Positions 1 to 6,965 of a stretch of 11,398 bases of DNA are shown here, piece by piece. The DNA comes from Pseudomonadota bacterium (GTDB taxonomy: Bacteria; Pseudomonadota; Gammaproteobacteria; Steroidobacterales; Steroidobacteraceae), in NCBI GenBank assembly GCA_021817875.1, contig JAKAFQ010000088.1, positions 1 through 11,398 of the forward strand. The letters are read 5' to 3'. The stretch's first letter is position 1, and every line of letters starts with the position of its first letter. The position numbers were made by a program, and so were the translations under genes. The notes under the pieces are model-generated. The model had not been told where the DNA came from. It did not search any database and saw only the letters and a list, made by a program, of their open reading frames with translations.

Positions 1-1820
1 CCGCCGTAGCCCGCCATCACCGAGACGTATTGCACCCCTGCGACGCGGTAGGTCATCGGCGCCGCCATGATCGAAGTCCCGACATCGAGCCGCTTCAGAA
101 GCGTGCCCGTATCCGCGGCGTAGACGTTGAGGTAACCGTCTTCGTCGCCCTGGAACACCAGATCACCGCCCGTGGAGAGAATGCCGCCGTCCCAGAAGCT
201 GGCGGTCTGCCGTTTCCAGACGACCTTGCCGGTAAGCGGCTCGATGGCCTTGATGAAACCGCGCCTCACCGGCGGCGGTCCGCCGCGAGTCAGATCGCGG
301 AGCGGTGGCAACGGGCCAAACAGGCTTGCCAAAGCCTTCGGCGAGTAATCCCCGGGGAAGAAGAAGGCGAGATGGAAATTACCTTTGATCAGCCCCATCC
401 GGCGATGGGCAGTATTGACATAAACCATCGGCGCATGGATCACCGGAACGTAGACCAGGCCCGTCTTCGGATCGAACGACATCGGTTGCCAGTTGTGCCC
501 ACCGAGCGGACTCGGCCAGACCAGCGCCGGCGAACGCGCCCAGGAAAACGCCGGCGGAATCGGCTCATGGGTCTTCGGATCCAGGCCCTTGGTCCAGTTG
601 ATGTAGGTAAACCGCTTGCCGGAGAGAAACCGGCCCGTGGCGCGATCGAGCACGTAGAGAAAGCCATCCTTGCTCGCCTGCATGATGACCCTTCGCGGCC
701 GGCCGTCGACCATCAATCGCGTCAGCACCAGCGGGCTCATGGCATCGTAATCCCATCCCTCCGCCGGCACCTCCTGGTAATACCACGCCATCCTGCCGGT
801 ATCGGCATGCACCGCGATGATCGATGCGGCATAGAGTTCGTCGCCGTACTTCGCCGGATTCATTCCACCGTGATAGGGAGACGCGTTGGCGGTCGCCAGG
901 TACACCAGGTGAAGTTGCGGGTCATAGGCGAGACCGTCCCAAACGGTCGCACCGCCCCCCATCGCCCAGTCGAATCGGGCCGGCCAGGTCTTCACGGCCT
1001 GCTGCAGGTGCGGCCGAACCTGCGGTCCCAGCCGCGGATTGCGCGGCACGGTGTAAAAGCGCCAGCGGAATTTGCCCGTCGCGAGCGAATACGCCGACAC
1101 CGAGCCCCGCACACCCTCGAAATCCGCTCCTCCGTAGCCGATGACGACCACATCACCGGCGATGATCGGCGCTCCGGTCACGTAGTAGTGGGTCCCCGGG
1201 GCATGGCGCGGCAGCGTCTGCGTGCGCCAGACGACCCGGCCACTGCGCGCATCGAGGGCGAAAAGATTGCCATTCAGGCTGGCGACGTAGACGCGACCCT
1301 TCCAGACGGCCACGCCCCGATTCACGATGTCGCAACATGCATACTTGCCGTAGCCACCCGGCACATGCGGATCGAACTTCCAGAGCAGCCTGCCGGTTGC
1401 CGCATTGAGTGCGTATACGTAACCCCAGGGTCCTGAGGTGTACATCACGCCGTCGACCACGATGGGCGTCGCCTCGAGCCCCCTGCGCATGCCGAGCCGG
1501 TACTGCCAGGCAAAGCCCAGCCGAGCGACGTTCTTCGCGTTGATCGCATGGAGCGGCGAGTAAAACGTCTGGCCGGCATCCCGCCCGGCGGTGAGCCACT
1601 GATCCGGCTCGCGCGCGGCGTTCTCGAGCCGCGCAGTGTCCACCCAGCCGGGCCGTGACGCGCTGTTCGCCCACGACAGCGGCGACAGCAGCGTGCCCGC
1701 GACGATCAGAGTGAGCACAGCGGAAATCATCAGCGCAGGATGCTGACGCACGTGCGCCGGGCGGCCGGCGTGTCGGCGTGCAGCCCCGCGTCCGGGAAGT
1801 CCACCGTTGTCCGCAGTCAT
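1..1820 (-). CDS. PQQ-dependent alcohol dehydrogenase (quinoprotein, methanol/ethanol family), 3' end cut by window
   Basis: A periplasmic quinoprotein that should oxidise an alcohol to an aldehyde and pass electrons to a cytochrome. 606 codons are visible and the frame is still open at base 1. Residues 31-51 form the hydrophobic part of a signal peptide (MISAVLTLIVAGTLL), preceded by an unusually long n-region. The ATG at 1820 was chosen because AAGG lies 8 nt upstream (GAAGGTGAACACC-ATG); the ATG at 1730 has no ribosome site. Family marks: vicinal Cys162-Cys163 in YACCDIVNRGVAVW, metal-ligand Asn312 in ATANASP, predicted catalytic Asp357 in GWDYDAM, and repeated propeller/W-motif segments such as LNAATGRLLWKFD and IEPLTGKVVWKRQ. 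The Cys-Cys context resembles type II quinohaemoproteins, which carry a C-terminal cytochrome c domain; that part would lie outside the window. Asp359 and the altered GADFEGVRG motif are discussed in the findings. The TonB receptor lies 64 bp upstream on the same strand, so they are probably co-transcribed. The substrate is not determinable here. Confidence 0.93.
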   Translation of the reverse strand, partial: MTADNGGLPGRGAARRHAGRPAHVRQHPALMISAVLTLIVAGTLLSPLSWANSASRPGWVDTARLENAAREPDQWLTAGRDAGQTFYSPLHAINAKNVARLGFAWQYRLGMRRGLEATPIVVDGVMYTSGPWGYVYALNAATGRLLWKFDPHVPGGYGKYACCDIVNRGVAVWKGRVYVASLNGNLFALDARSGRVVWRTQTLPRHAPGTHYYVTGAPIIAGDVVVIGYGGADFEGVRGSVSAYSLATGKFRWRFYTVPRNPRLGPQVRPHLQQAVKTWPARFDWAMGGGATVWDGLAYDPQLHLVYLATANASPYHGGMNPAKYGDELYAASIIAVHADTGRMAWYYQEVPAEGWDYDAMSPLVLTRLMVDGRPRRVIMQASKDGFLYVLDRATGRFLSGKRFTYINWTKGLDPKTHEPIPPAFSWARSPALVWPSPLGGHNWQPMSFDPKTGLVYVPVIHAPMVYVNTAHRRMGLIKGNFHLAFFFPGDYSPKALASLFGPLPPLRDLTRGGPPPVRRGFIKAIEPLTGKVVWKRQTASFWDGGILSTGGDLVFQGDEDGYLNVYAADTGTLLKRLDVGTSIMAAPMTYRVAGVQYVSVMAGYG

Positions 1821-1884
1821 GGTGTTCACCTTCAAAACGGATGTCTCTTGACGGGCCGGACGAGTGGCGCCCCGCGCAGGCGGA
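1821..1884 (-). promoter_or_regulatory. Receptor-dehydrogenase intergenic gap with ribosome site
   Basis: These 64 bp separate the receptor stop codon from the dehydrogenase start. On the minus strand the last 13 bases read GAAGGTGAACACC, a good Shine-Dalgarno site for the ATG at 1820. I see no hairpin followed by a T-run and no convincing promoter, which fits one transcript covering both genes. Confidence 0.5.
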
Positions 1885-4386
1885 TCAATGGAAATCATAG
1901 GTCACATCAACACCCGCGGTGAGCGGTCGGGTCATCGTGAAACGGGTATACGCCTCTGTCTGCAGGCCCATCTGCGGCTGTGGATCGAGCAGCGTCAGGT
2001 TGTTCGTGAGATTGTTCACAAACAGAGTTGCCGTCCAGGCGTTGCCATCGTCCGTGACGCCCTTCAGCCCGAAGCGCAGATTGGTCAGCGTGTAGGCCGG
2101 CATGGTCATCAATACCTGATTGATGTTCTGCAGCGTGGCGGTGACCACGAGCGGCACCTCGCTCCGGTCGCCGACGTAGTTCGCCTCGATCGAACCGAAC
2201 ACCGCCAGGCTGTCCGACAGATCATGCTGCCAGCTGAGTACGCCGGAAGCCGTCACCTTCGGTGTGTCCGGAATCGAGTAACCAGCCGGGTATCCGGTGA
2301 TCGCGCTGTCGAACAGAAACTGCGCATGCGTGTATCCGCCACTCAGCAGGACGTGAAATCCCCAGGGCAGCAGCGCATTCACCTGCAGGTCGAGGCCCGC
2401 GATGGCCGCGTTGGATCCGGTCACCGTGAGATTGAACCCCGACATTGCGGTCTCGATCTGGGGGTGCAGCCAGTGCTCGTAGTAGGCGCTGAGATCGACC
2501 GTCATTCGCCTGCGGAAGAAGGCCGTCTTCTCCCCGAGCTCGTAGCTCCACACCGTATCCGATTTGAAGGTCGACGGGGCCTGCAGCAGGACATTGGGAT
2601 TGCAGCTGGTGGTCAGAAGCAACTTCGCCTGGATGGCGCATTCATTTGCCACCTCCACCGCATTCAGGGCCTGATTGCCGGGTGTGTTCGCCAGTACGGG
2701 AATTGTCTGGCTCGCACCTCCCAGACGGAACCCCTCCGCGACGTTGGCGTAAATCATGTCATCGTCATTGATGGTATACGTCAGGTTGAAGCTCGGAATC
2801 GTGCCGCTCGAGGCAATTGACGCGGCGGTATTGAACGGTTCGGTATACGGAGGAGTCAGGTTGACGCTGAATGCACCCCACTGACTGTTCGTTTGACTCA
2901 GGCTGTAGTGGTAGTGGCGGAATCCCGCCGCAACCTTCCAATGCCGGGTGAGTTCCCAGGACACGTGGCCGAAAACCGCGTTTTGAACGATGATCTGTGG
3001 CTGGTAGTTGAAGAACAGAGACGTGCCTCCCAGGGTTGGTGTCGCCTCGGGAGCCGTCAGCAGCTGATTGGTCTGAGAATACAGGTCCTGGTAGAAATAG
3101 CCGAGCAGCCACTGCATATCGCCGCGCGGCAGACGCACCGGCCTGGTGGAAGCGACCCGGAATTCCTCGCTGAGCTGCCGGGTATAGTCCTGGTTGGCGA
3201 TGCCCTGACCGAAAGGCGACGCGTTTGGGCCGACGCCGCCTGCAGCGACGTCGTACACGGGAATTCCGATTGCAGAGGCGATCTCTTCCGTGCTGTCCTC
3301 GCGGTGTATCGAATTGCGGTGCCAGAGACCCGTGGCCGATGTCAGGGAGATCGTCGGCAGGTCATATACGACATGCAGGCTGCCGAGGCTGAAGCTGTCG
3401 GTCTGCGGCTCGGGGGCGTCATAGATCTCATAATGCGCCAGAACGCCGGGCAATCGGGGATGGGTGGGCTCACCGTTGACATCGACCTCGTTCGGGCCAC
3501 CCGCGGACGCGCCCTCGTACATCATCATCGGATAGATCGTGAGGTTACGACTGGGTTTCCACAGCAGCCCGGCGCGGATCTGGTTCACATTGGCCGTATT
3601 GACACCCGGCAGATTTTCCTGAAGCGGCGCGGTATAGAAATTACCCGGGCGCGACACATTGGGATAGACACCGGAATCGACGGCTACCGCGCCGTCCTGG
3701 ATCACGAGGCGCCTGATCCAGCCGCTGTCGCGCGTGAATGAGCCGACGATGCGCACGGCGGCGGTGCTTCCCAACGGAAGGTTCACCATGCCGTTTTCCT
3801 GGTGATTCAGGCCGCCGCCATGGATGGTATCGGAGAGCACCTGCTCTCCACTGGCTTCGAAGCGGTTGAGCCGCGGGCGGTTGGGGATCAGCCGGATGGT
3901 TCCGCCCATGGAGCTCGATCCATAGAGCGTGCCCTGGGGACCGCGCAGCACCTCGACCCGGTTCAGGTCATAGGTGCTCGGATCGATGACGATCTTGCCG
4001 AATTCCGAGGTGGCCGGCGCTGAAAGCGGTATGGACCCCAGGTACAGCCCGACCATCGAGGTGTTGCCACCCTGGGAATTCAGGCCACGGATCTCGAATT
4101 CATCGGTCCCCGGCGTCCCGGAATCGCGCACGGCGAGGCCGGGCACGGTCGTGACCAGGGAATCCAGGGTGGTGAGCCCCCTGCTGGCCATCTCCGCGCC
4201 GGTGAGCGCGGTGATGCTGATGGGCGTCGTCTGCACGGTGGTGCGTCGCTTGGTGGCCGTGATGACGATCTCGCTGAGGCTCGCCGATCCGGCGCCGATT
4301 GCCGGCTGAGCCGCCGCGCCGGCAGCAAGCACGCATGCGCTGACGCAGGCGAATACCATCGGCAATGTGGACCGACTGCGGTGCAT
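1885..4386 (-). CDS. TonB-dependent outer-membrane receptor
   Basis: An 833-residue TonB-dependent receptor, which would use TonB-ExbBD energy to import a scarce or bulky ligand across the outer membrane. Residues 1-26 look like a signal peptide cleaved after AAGAAA. Residues 39-44 (EIVITA) fit a TonB box. The plug domain spans about 53-170 and contains the typical VPGLAVRDSG, FEIRGLN and RVEVLRGPQGTLYG motifs. The rest is a 22-strand-type barrel ending in VDVTYDFH; the final His after the usual aromatic Phe is slightly unusual. A Cys pair around ANECAIQ and TTSCNP may form a loop disulfide. The ATG at 4386 was chosen over longer options because GAGGGGGGAG lies 4 nt upstream and the signal peptide starts there. 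The plug style is the kind common in sphingomonads and Steroidobacter-like bacteria, where substrates are mostly unknown. Its downstream partner is the PQQ dehydrogenase and its divergent neighbour is an AraC-type regulator. Confidence 0.95.
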   Translation of the reverse strand: MHRSRSTLPMVFACVSACVLAAGAAAQPAIGAGSASLSEIVITATKRRTTVQTTPISITALTGAEMASRGLTTLDSLVTTVPGLAVRDSGTPGTDEFEIRGLNSQGGNTSMVGLYLGSIPLSAPATSEFGKIVIDPSTYDLNRVEVLRGPQGTLYGSSSMGGTIRLIPNRPRLNRFEASGEQVLSDTIHGGGLNHQENGMVNLPLGSTAAVRIVGSFTRDSGWIRRLVIQDGAVAVDSGVYPNVSRPGNFYTAPLQENLPGVNTANVNQIRAGLLWKPSRNLTIYPMMMYEGASAGGPNEVDVNGEPTHPRLPGVLAHYEIYDAPEPQTDSFSLGSLHVVYDLPTISLTSATGLWHRNSIHREDSTEEIASAIGIPVYDVAAGGVGPNASPFGQGIANQDYTRQLSEEFRVASTRPVRLPRGDMQWLLGYFYQDLYSQTNQLLTAPEATPTLGGTSLFFNYQPQIIVQNAVFGHVSWELTRHWKVAAGFRHYHYSLSQTNSQWGAFSVNLTPPYTEPFNTAASIASSGTIPSFNLTYTINDDDMIYANVAEGFRLGGASQTIPVLANTPGNQALNAVEVANECAIQAKLLLTTSCNPNVLLQAPSTFKSDTVWSYELGEKTAFFRRRMTVDLSAYYEHWLHPQIETAMSGFNLTVTGSNAAIAGLDLQVNALLPWGFHVLLSGGYTHAQFLFDSAITGYPAGYSIPDTPKVTASGVLSWQHDLSDSLAVFGSIEANYVGDRSEVPLVVTATLQNINQVLMTMPAYTLTNLRFGLKGVTDDGNAWTATLFVNNLTNNLTLLDPQPQMGLQTEAYTRFTMTRPLTAGVDVTYDFH

Positions 4387-4475
4387 TTTTCTCCCCCCTC
4401 GTGACATCACCGTTGACCGATAGGGTAGCGGGCGATAGATTGCGACAGTTATCCGTTTTGCGCAGAGGACGACGT
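4387..4475. promoter_or_regulatory. Divergent regulatory region between receptor and AraC-type regulator
   Basis: These 89 bp separate the two divergent starts. On the plus strand TTGACC (4413-4418) and TAGATT (4436-4441) are spaced by 17 bp, a good sigma70-like promoter for the regulator. AGAGGA (4464-4469) lies 6 nt before the GTG at 4476. On the minus strand GAGGGGGGAG serves the receptor. I could not find a convincing minus-strand -35/-10 pair, which would fit an activator-dependent receptor promoter. The hexamer CGATAG occurs as a direct repeat at 4418-4423 and 4433-4438, overlapping the regulator's promoter. Confidence 0.55.
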
Positions 4476-5459
4476 GTGGTCGGCGAACCGGCGGCTCCGC
4501 TTCCCTGGGTACGCGTGGGCAGATTCCGCGATATCGACTCACAGGCTGCGCAGTATCGGGGTTACGGCCAGGAATACCAGCAACTGAGTTCGGGCGCTTT
4601 TGACGGACGGGTGACCCAGTTCGACCTCGGAGAGGATTTCGCCGTCCAGTCCGAGGTGGCCAATCAGGAACTCGCCCAGGTCGCGGTCGCGCCCGTTGAT
4701 CGCTGGGGCGTGTGCATCCTGACCGAGAACTCCCCGCCCTGCACGTTGAATGGGTCGACTCTGGCTCGGGATTATCTGGCGGTGTGTCCCGGAGGCGAGA
4801 CGCTCATCGGCAAGACGCCCCCGGGACTCAACATCTACTGCATGGACCTGTCTCGGGAACTGCTGCTCGAGGAAAGCTGCGAATGGAGAAGCGTCGGCGT
4901 CATTTATGACGCTCCTGGCGCTCGCTGCCTGCGCGAGGCCGTGGAGTCGGGGCTCGCGACGCTGGTGCGACTGCAGTCGATCGAACGGAACTCCGCGGCC
5001 GTCAAGACGTTCAAGTCGGCAGTGGCCGACGCGCTGTGGCGGATCCTGTCACGCGCCGCGGTGGACACGTTTCACGGAGTGCCGCAATGCGCGAATCGGC
5101 GCGCGTCGCGACTGTTTCGCGTCGCGCAGGAATACGTCGATGAGTGCCTCACGGAAGGCGTCTCCGTCGCGGAGGTCTGCAGACACGCCGGCGTGAGCCG
5201 GCGGTCTCTCGAGAGCATCTTCCGGATGATGCTCGGCATCGGTCCGGGGGCCTACATCCGCAATCTGCAGCTCAACCGGGTGCGGCGCGATCTGCTGTCG
5301 GGCGACAAGCAGCGCGTCTCAATCGGGGATATCGCCGCGCAATACGGCGTATGGCACTGGAGTCGGTTTTCTCAGCAGTACCGGCTGCTCTTCGGCGAAC
5401 TGCCGTCGCAGACACGGGCCCGCCATGCGTCCGGATCGACAGCGCCCCGCGCCGCCTGA
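4476..5459 (+). CDS. AraC-family transcriptional regulator (EutR-like)
   Basis: A 327-residue cytoplasmic DNA-binding regulator. Residues 15-60 (RFRDIDSQAAQYRGYGQEYQQLSSGAF region) match the N-terminal sensor start of EutR-like AraC proteins. The C-terminal AraC domain spans about 213-315, with a first helix-turn-helix near 230-249 (SVAEVCRHAGVSRRSLESIF) and a second at 282-314 (SIGDIAAQYGVWHWSRFSQQ, ending FGELPSQT). I chose GTG 4476 because AGAGGA lies 6 nt upstream and a promoter lies just before it. The frame is open back to an ATG at 4365, but that start would overlap the receptor's first codons and leave no room for divergent promoters. By position it probably controls the receptor-dehydrogenase operon and possibly itself. 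The effector is unknown; an alcohol, aldehyde or related small molecule is only a guess from the neighbouring dehydrogenase. Confidence 0.9.
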   Translation: MVGEPAAPLPWVRVGRFRDIDSQAAQYRGYGQEYQQLSSGAFDGRVTQFDLGEDFAVQSEVANQELAQVAVAPVDRWGVCILTENSPPCTLNGSTLARDYLAVCPGGETLIGKTPPGLNIYCMDLSRELLLEESCEWRSVGVIYDAPGARCLREAVESGLATLVRLQSIERNSAAVKTFKSAVADALWRILSRAAVDTFHGVPQCANRRASRLFRVAQEYVDECLTEGVSVAEVCRHAGVSRRSLESIFRMMLGIGPGAYIRNLQLNRVRRDLLSGDKQRVSIGDIAAQYGVWHWSRFSQQYRLLFGELPSQTRARHASGSTAPRAA

Positions 5460-5813
5460 GCGCTCGATGACCCCGGGCGCGCTCGCCGCCGCAACGGCAA
5501 TTCGGGGAGAATCTGCGGATCATCGCCTGCCCGACGGCTGGGATTGACGCCAACTGACGCCGCGTCCCGCCGGTGCGCGCCGATGCGTATCCCGACAAGT
5601 GCCTGACGCGTCCCTGGCGGCGGCGCCTTTCGGTTCTCGTGAGCGGCGTGCATCAGGGTGACGTGTATCGACGTGCGCGCACCATGACAAATGTCAGCGC
5701 CGCGGCCGTTTATTGCGCAAATGAGATCCGGCGCGCAGCCGGCTTGAATTTCCCCGCGGGACAATTTCGCTTTACGACGCGATCAGCTCGCGCCATCGCA
5801 ACCGGAGTGATTC
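5460..5813. other. Gene-free 354-bp stretch upstream of the hemerythrin gene
   Basis: No recognisable protein or RNA gene is seen here on either strand; the open frames crossing it look like shadows. Just after the regulator's stop there is a weak inverted repeat GAGCGC/GCGCTC (5458-5463 and 5479-5484) without a T-run, so not a convincing terminator. Further on are a direct repeat GACGTG at 5660-5665 and 5670-5675 (exactly 10 bp apart), an inverted repeat TGACA-AA-TGTCA at 5685-5696, and a short palindrome TTGCGCAA at 5713-5720. I found no strong sigma70 promoter for the hemerythrin gene. Confidence 0.5.
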
Positions 5814-6218
5814 ATGCCATTCATTCAGTGGACAGACGATCTGTCCGTTCAGATCGATTCCGTGGACAGGCAGCACAAGAAACTCGTCTCCATCATCAAC
5901 GACCTCTACGACTCGATGCAGGTCGGCAAGGCGAACGACGTCATGCGCAAGATCCTGGCGGATCTCGCCGCCTACACCGTCGAGCACTTTTCGTACGAGG
6001 AGCGCCTGTTCAGGCAGCATGCGTACCTCGGCGCGGCATCGCACCAGAACTCGCACGGGCTTCTGGTCGGTCAAATGAAGGAACTTCAGGAAAAGGTGGA
6101 GCGCGGATCGCCGGTTTCGATCACGGCATTCAGTTTCCTCAAGAGGTGGCTGACCGAGCACATCATGAAGGAGGATCGTCAGTATTCGGAATTCCTGCGG
6201 GGTAAGGGCGTGAAGTAA
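5814..6218 (+). CDS. Bacteriohemerythrin (oxygen-binding di-iron protein)
   Basis: A 134-residue single-domain hemerythrin that binds O2 at a non-haem di-iron centre in a four-helix bundle. All seven expected ligands are visible: His21 (DRQHKKL), His58 and Glu62 (EHFSYEE), His77 and His81 (SHQNSH), His116 and Asp121 (EHIMKED). The length and spacing fit canonical bacteriohemerythrins. There is no signal peptide or membrane segment, so it is cytoplasmic. GGAG lies 6 nt before the ATG (GGAGTGATTC-ATG). The gene is monocistronic-looking, with 354 bp of non-coding DNA upstream and 96 bp before the next plus-strand gene. Family roles include O2 storage, delivery to oxygenases and O2 sensing linked to motility; nothing in this window decides between them. 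Confidence 0.96.
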   Translation: MPFIQWTDDLSVQIDSVDRQHKKLVSIINDLYDSMQVGKANDVMRKILADLAAYTVEHFSYEERLFRQHAYLGAASHQNSHGLLVGQMKELQEKVERGSPVSITAFSFLKRWLTEHIMKEDRQYSEFLRGKGVK

Positions 6219-6249
6219 CCCCGGCAAGGGGCGCCGCCCTGGCCGTGCG

Positions 6250-6267
6250 CTGCGGCTGCGGCTGCGG
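6250..6267. repeat. Three tandem copies of CTGCGG
   Basis: The hexamer CTGCGG is repeated three times at 6250-6255, 6256-6261 and 6262-6267, in the gap after the hemerythrin gene, and is followed by CGCAG, which can fold back on a repeat copy. There is no T-run, so I do not call it a terminator. The array may be of variable length by slippage. Confidence 0.6.
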
Positions 6268-6300
6268 CGCAGGCTCGGCGCGCGGCCTTCGGAAATCGAT

Positions 6301-6326
6301 ATGATGGCGGCATCATGGTGGATGCC
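6301..6326 (+). promoter_or_regulatory. Overlapping inverted repeats across the DUF938 start codon
   Basis: ATGATG (6301-6306) pairs with CATCAT (6311-6316), leaving a 4-nt loop. GGCATC (6309-6314) pairs with GATGCC (6321-6326), with the start ATG 6315-6317 in its 6-nt loop. The two hairpins share bases and exclude each other. No Shine-Dalgarno site is evident. TATGAT at 6300-6305 resembles a -10 box but has no matching -35. Confidence 0.35.
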
Positions 6327-6911
6327 AAGCCCCACGCCGAAGCCTGCGAGCGCAATCGGGACCCGATCCTCGGGGTGCTGCGCCGGCACTTCGCCGATCG
6401 GCGCCACGTGCTCGAGATCGGCAGCGGCACCGGGCAGCACGCGGTGCATTTTGCCGCGGCTCTGCCCGGACTCATCTGGCAGACGTCCGATCTGGCGCCC
6501 AACCTGCCCGGTATCGGGCGGTGGCTCGGGGAGGCGGGGCTGGCGAACCTGCCGCCGCCGCTGGCACTCGATGTCTTCGGTCCCTGGCCCGATGCGCGAT
6601 TCGATGCCGTATTCACGGCCAATACGCTGCACATCATGAGCTGGGAGGGCGTGTGCGCCCTGTTCGCCGCGCTTGCCACGGCGCTCACGGCGGATGCTGC
6701 GCTTGCCGTGTACGGTCCGTTCAACTACGGCGGCGCGTTCACCAGTACAAGCAATGCGGCTTTCGACGCCTGGCTCAAGCGCCGCTCCGCGGACAGCGGC
6801 ATCCGCGATTTCGCCGCGGTCGACGCGCTGGCGCGCTCGATCGGACTGCGCCTCGCGGAGGACTGTCCCATGCCGGCGCACAATCGGACACTGATCTGGC
6901 GGCGGCCGTAG
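6315..6911 (+). CDS. DUF938 family SAM-dependent methyltransferase
   Basis: A 198-residue class I methyltransferase-fold protein of the DUF938 family. Residues 33-42 (LEIGSGTGQH region) are motif I, the S-adenosylmethionine-binding glycine loop. TLHIMSW (104-110), YGPFNYGGAFTSTSNAAFD (133-151), GIRDF (162-166) and MPAHNRTLIW (186-195) are family signatures; His replaces the usual second Asn of MPANN. The length is normal for the family and the acceptor substrate is not known to me. It is cytoplasmic, without signal peptide. The ATG at 6315 is the only start that keeps the full family N-terminus, although it lacks a good ribosome site; two upstream ATGs at 6301 and 6304 are in other frames. 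It is separated from the hemerythrin gene by 96 bp and converges on ygiQ. Confidence 0.92.
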   Translation: MVDAKPHAEACERNRDPILGVLRRHFADRRHVLEIGSGTGQHAVHFAAALPGLIWQTSDLAPNLPGIGRWLGEAGLANLPPPLALDVFGPWPDARFDAVFTANTLHIMSWEGVCALFAALATALTADAALAVYGPFNYGGAFTSTSNAAFDAWLKRRSADSGIRDFAAVDALARSIGLRLAEDCPMPAHNRTLIWRRP

Positions 6912-6936
6912 GCGCAGCGGCACGAGTCGCCGCGCC
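6911..6936. terminator. Hairpin between the convergent DUF938 and ygiQ genes
   Basis: GGCGCAGCGGC and GTCGCCGCGCC form an 11-bp stem with one mismatch and one G-U pair around the loop ACGA, starting on the last base of the DUF938 stop codon. It is the only strong fold in the 54-bp convergent gap and could slow transcripts from both sides. No T-run follows on either strand, so a classical intrinsic terminator is not proven. Confidence 0.35.
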
Positions 6937-6965
6937 GGATGTCATGCCTGGCCGGGCGCGCCGCG

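Noticed and set aside
30..1436. Plus-strand open frame of 468 codons antisense to the PQQ dehydrogenase
   Set aside because: The translation is low-complexity and Arg/His-rich, while the minus strand gives a continuous quinoprotein with the Cys-Cys, Asn and Asp marks.
2222..3112. Extra minus-strand frames inside the receptor that might signal a frameshift
   Set aside because: The receptor frame is uninterrupted from signal peptide to barrel end, so these are shadows.
4365..4475. N-terminal extension of the AraC-type regulator from an ATG at 4365
   Set aside because: It would overlap the receptor's first codons and remove the divergent promoter space. A GTG at 4476 has a good ribosome site and family homology starts after it.
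4387..4542. 52-residue upstream extension of the TonB receptor
   Set aside because: A signal peptide and ribosome site mark ATG 4386, and the extension overlaps the regulator's coding region.
5372..5764. Minus-strand open frame of 130 codons over the end of the regulator and the gene-free stretch
   Set aside because: It overlaps the conserved second helix-turn-helix on the other strand, and the translation has no recognised domain.
6219..6249. CCCC-GGCAA-GGGG as a terminator after the hemerythrin gene
   Set aside because: Only a four-base stem, with no T-run after it.
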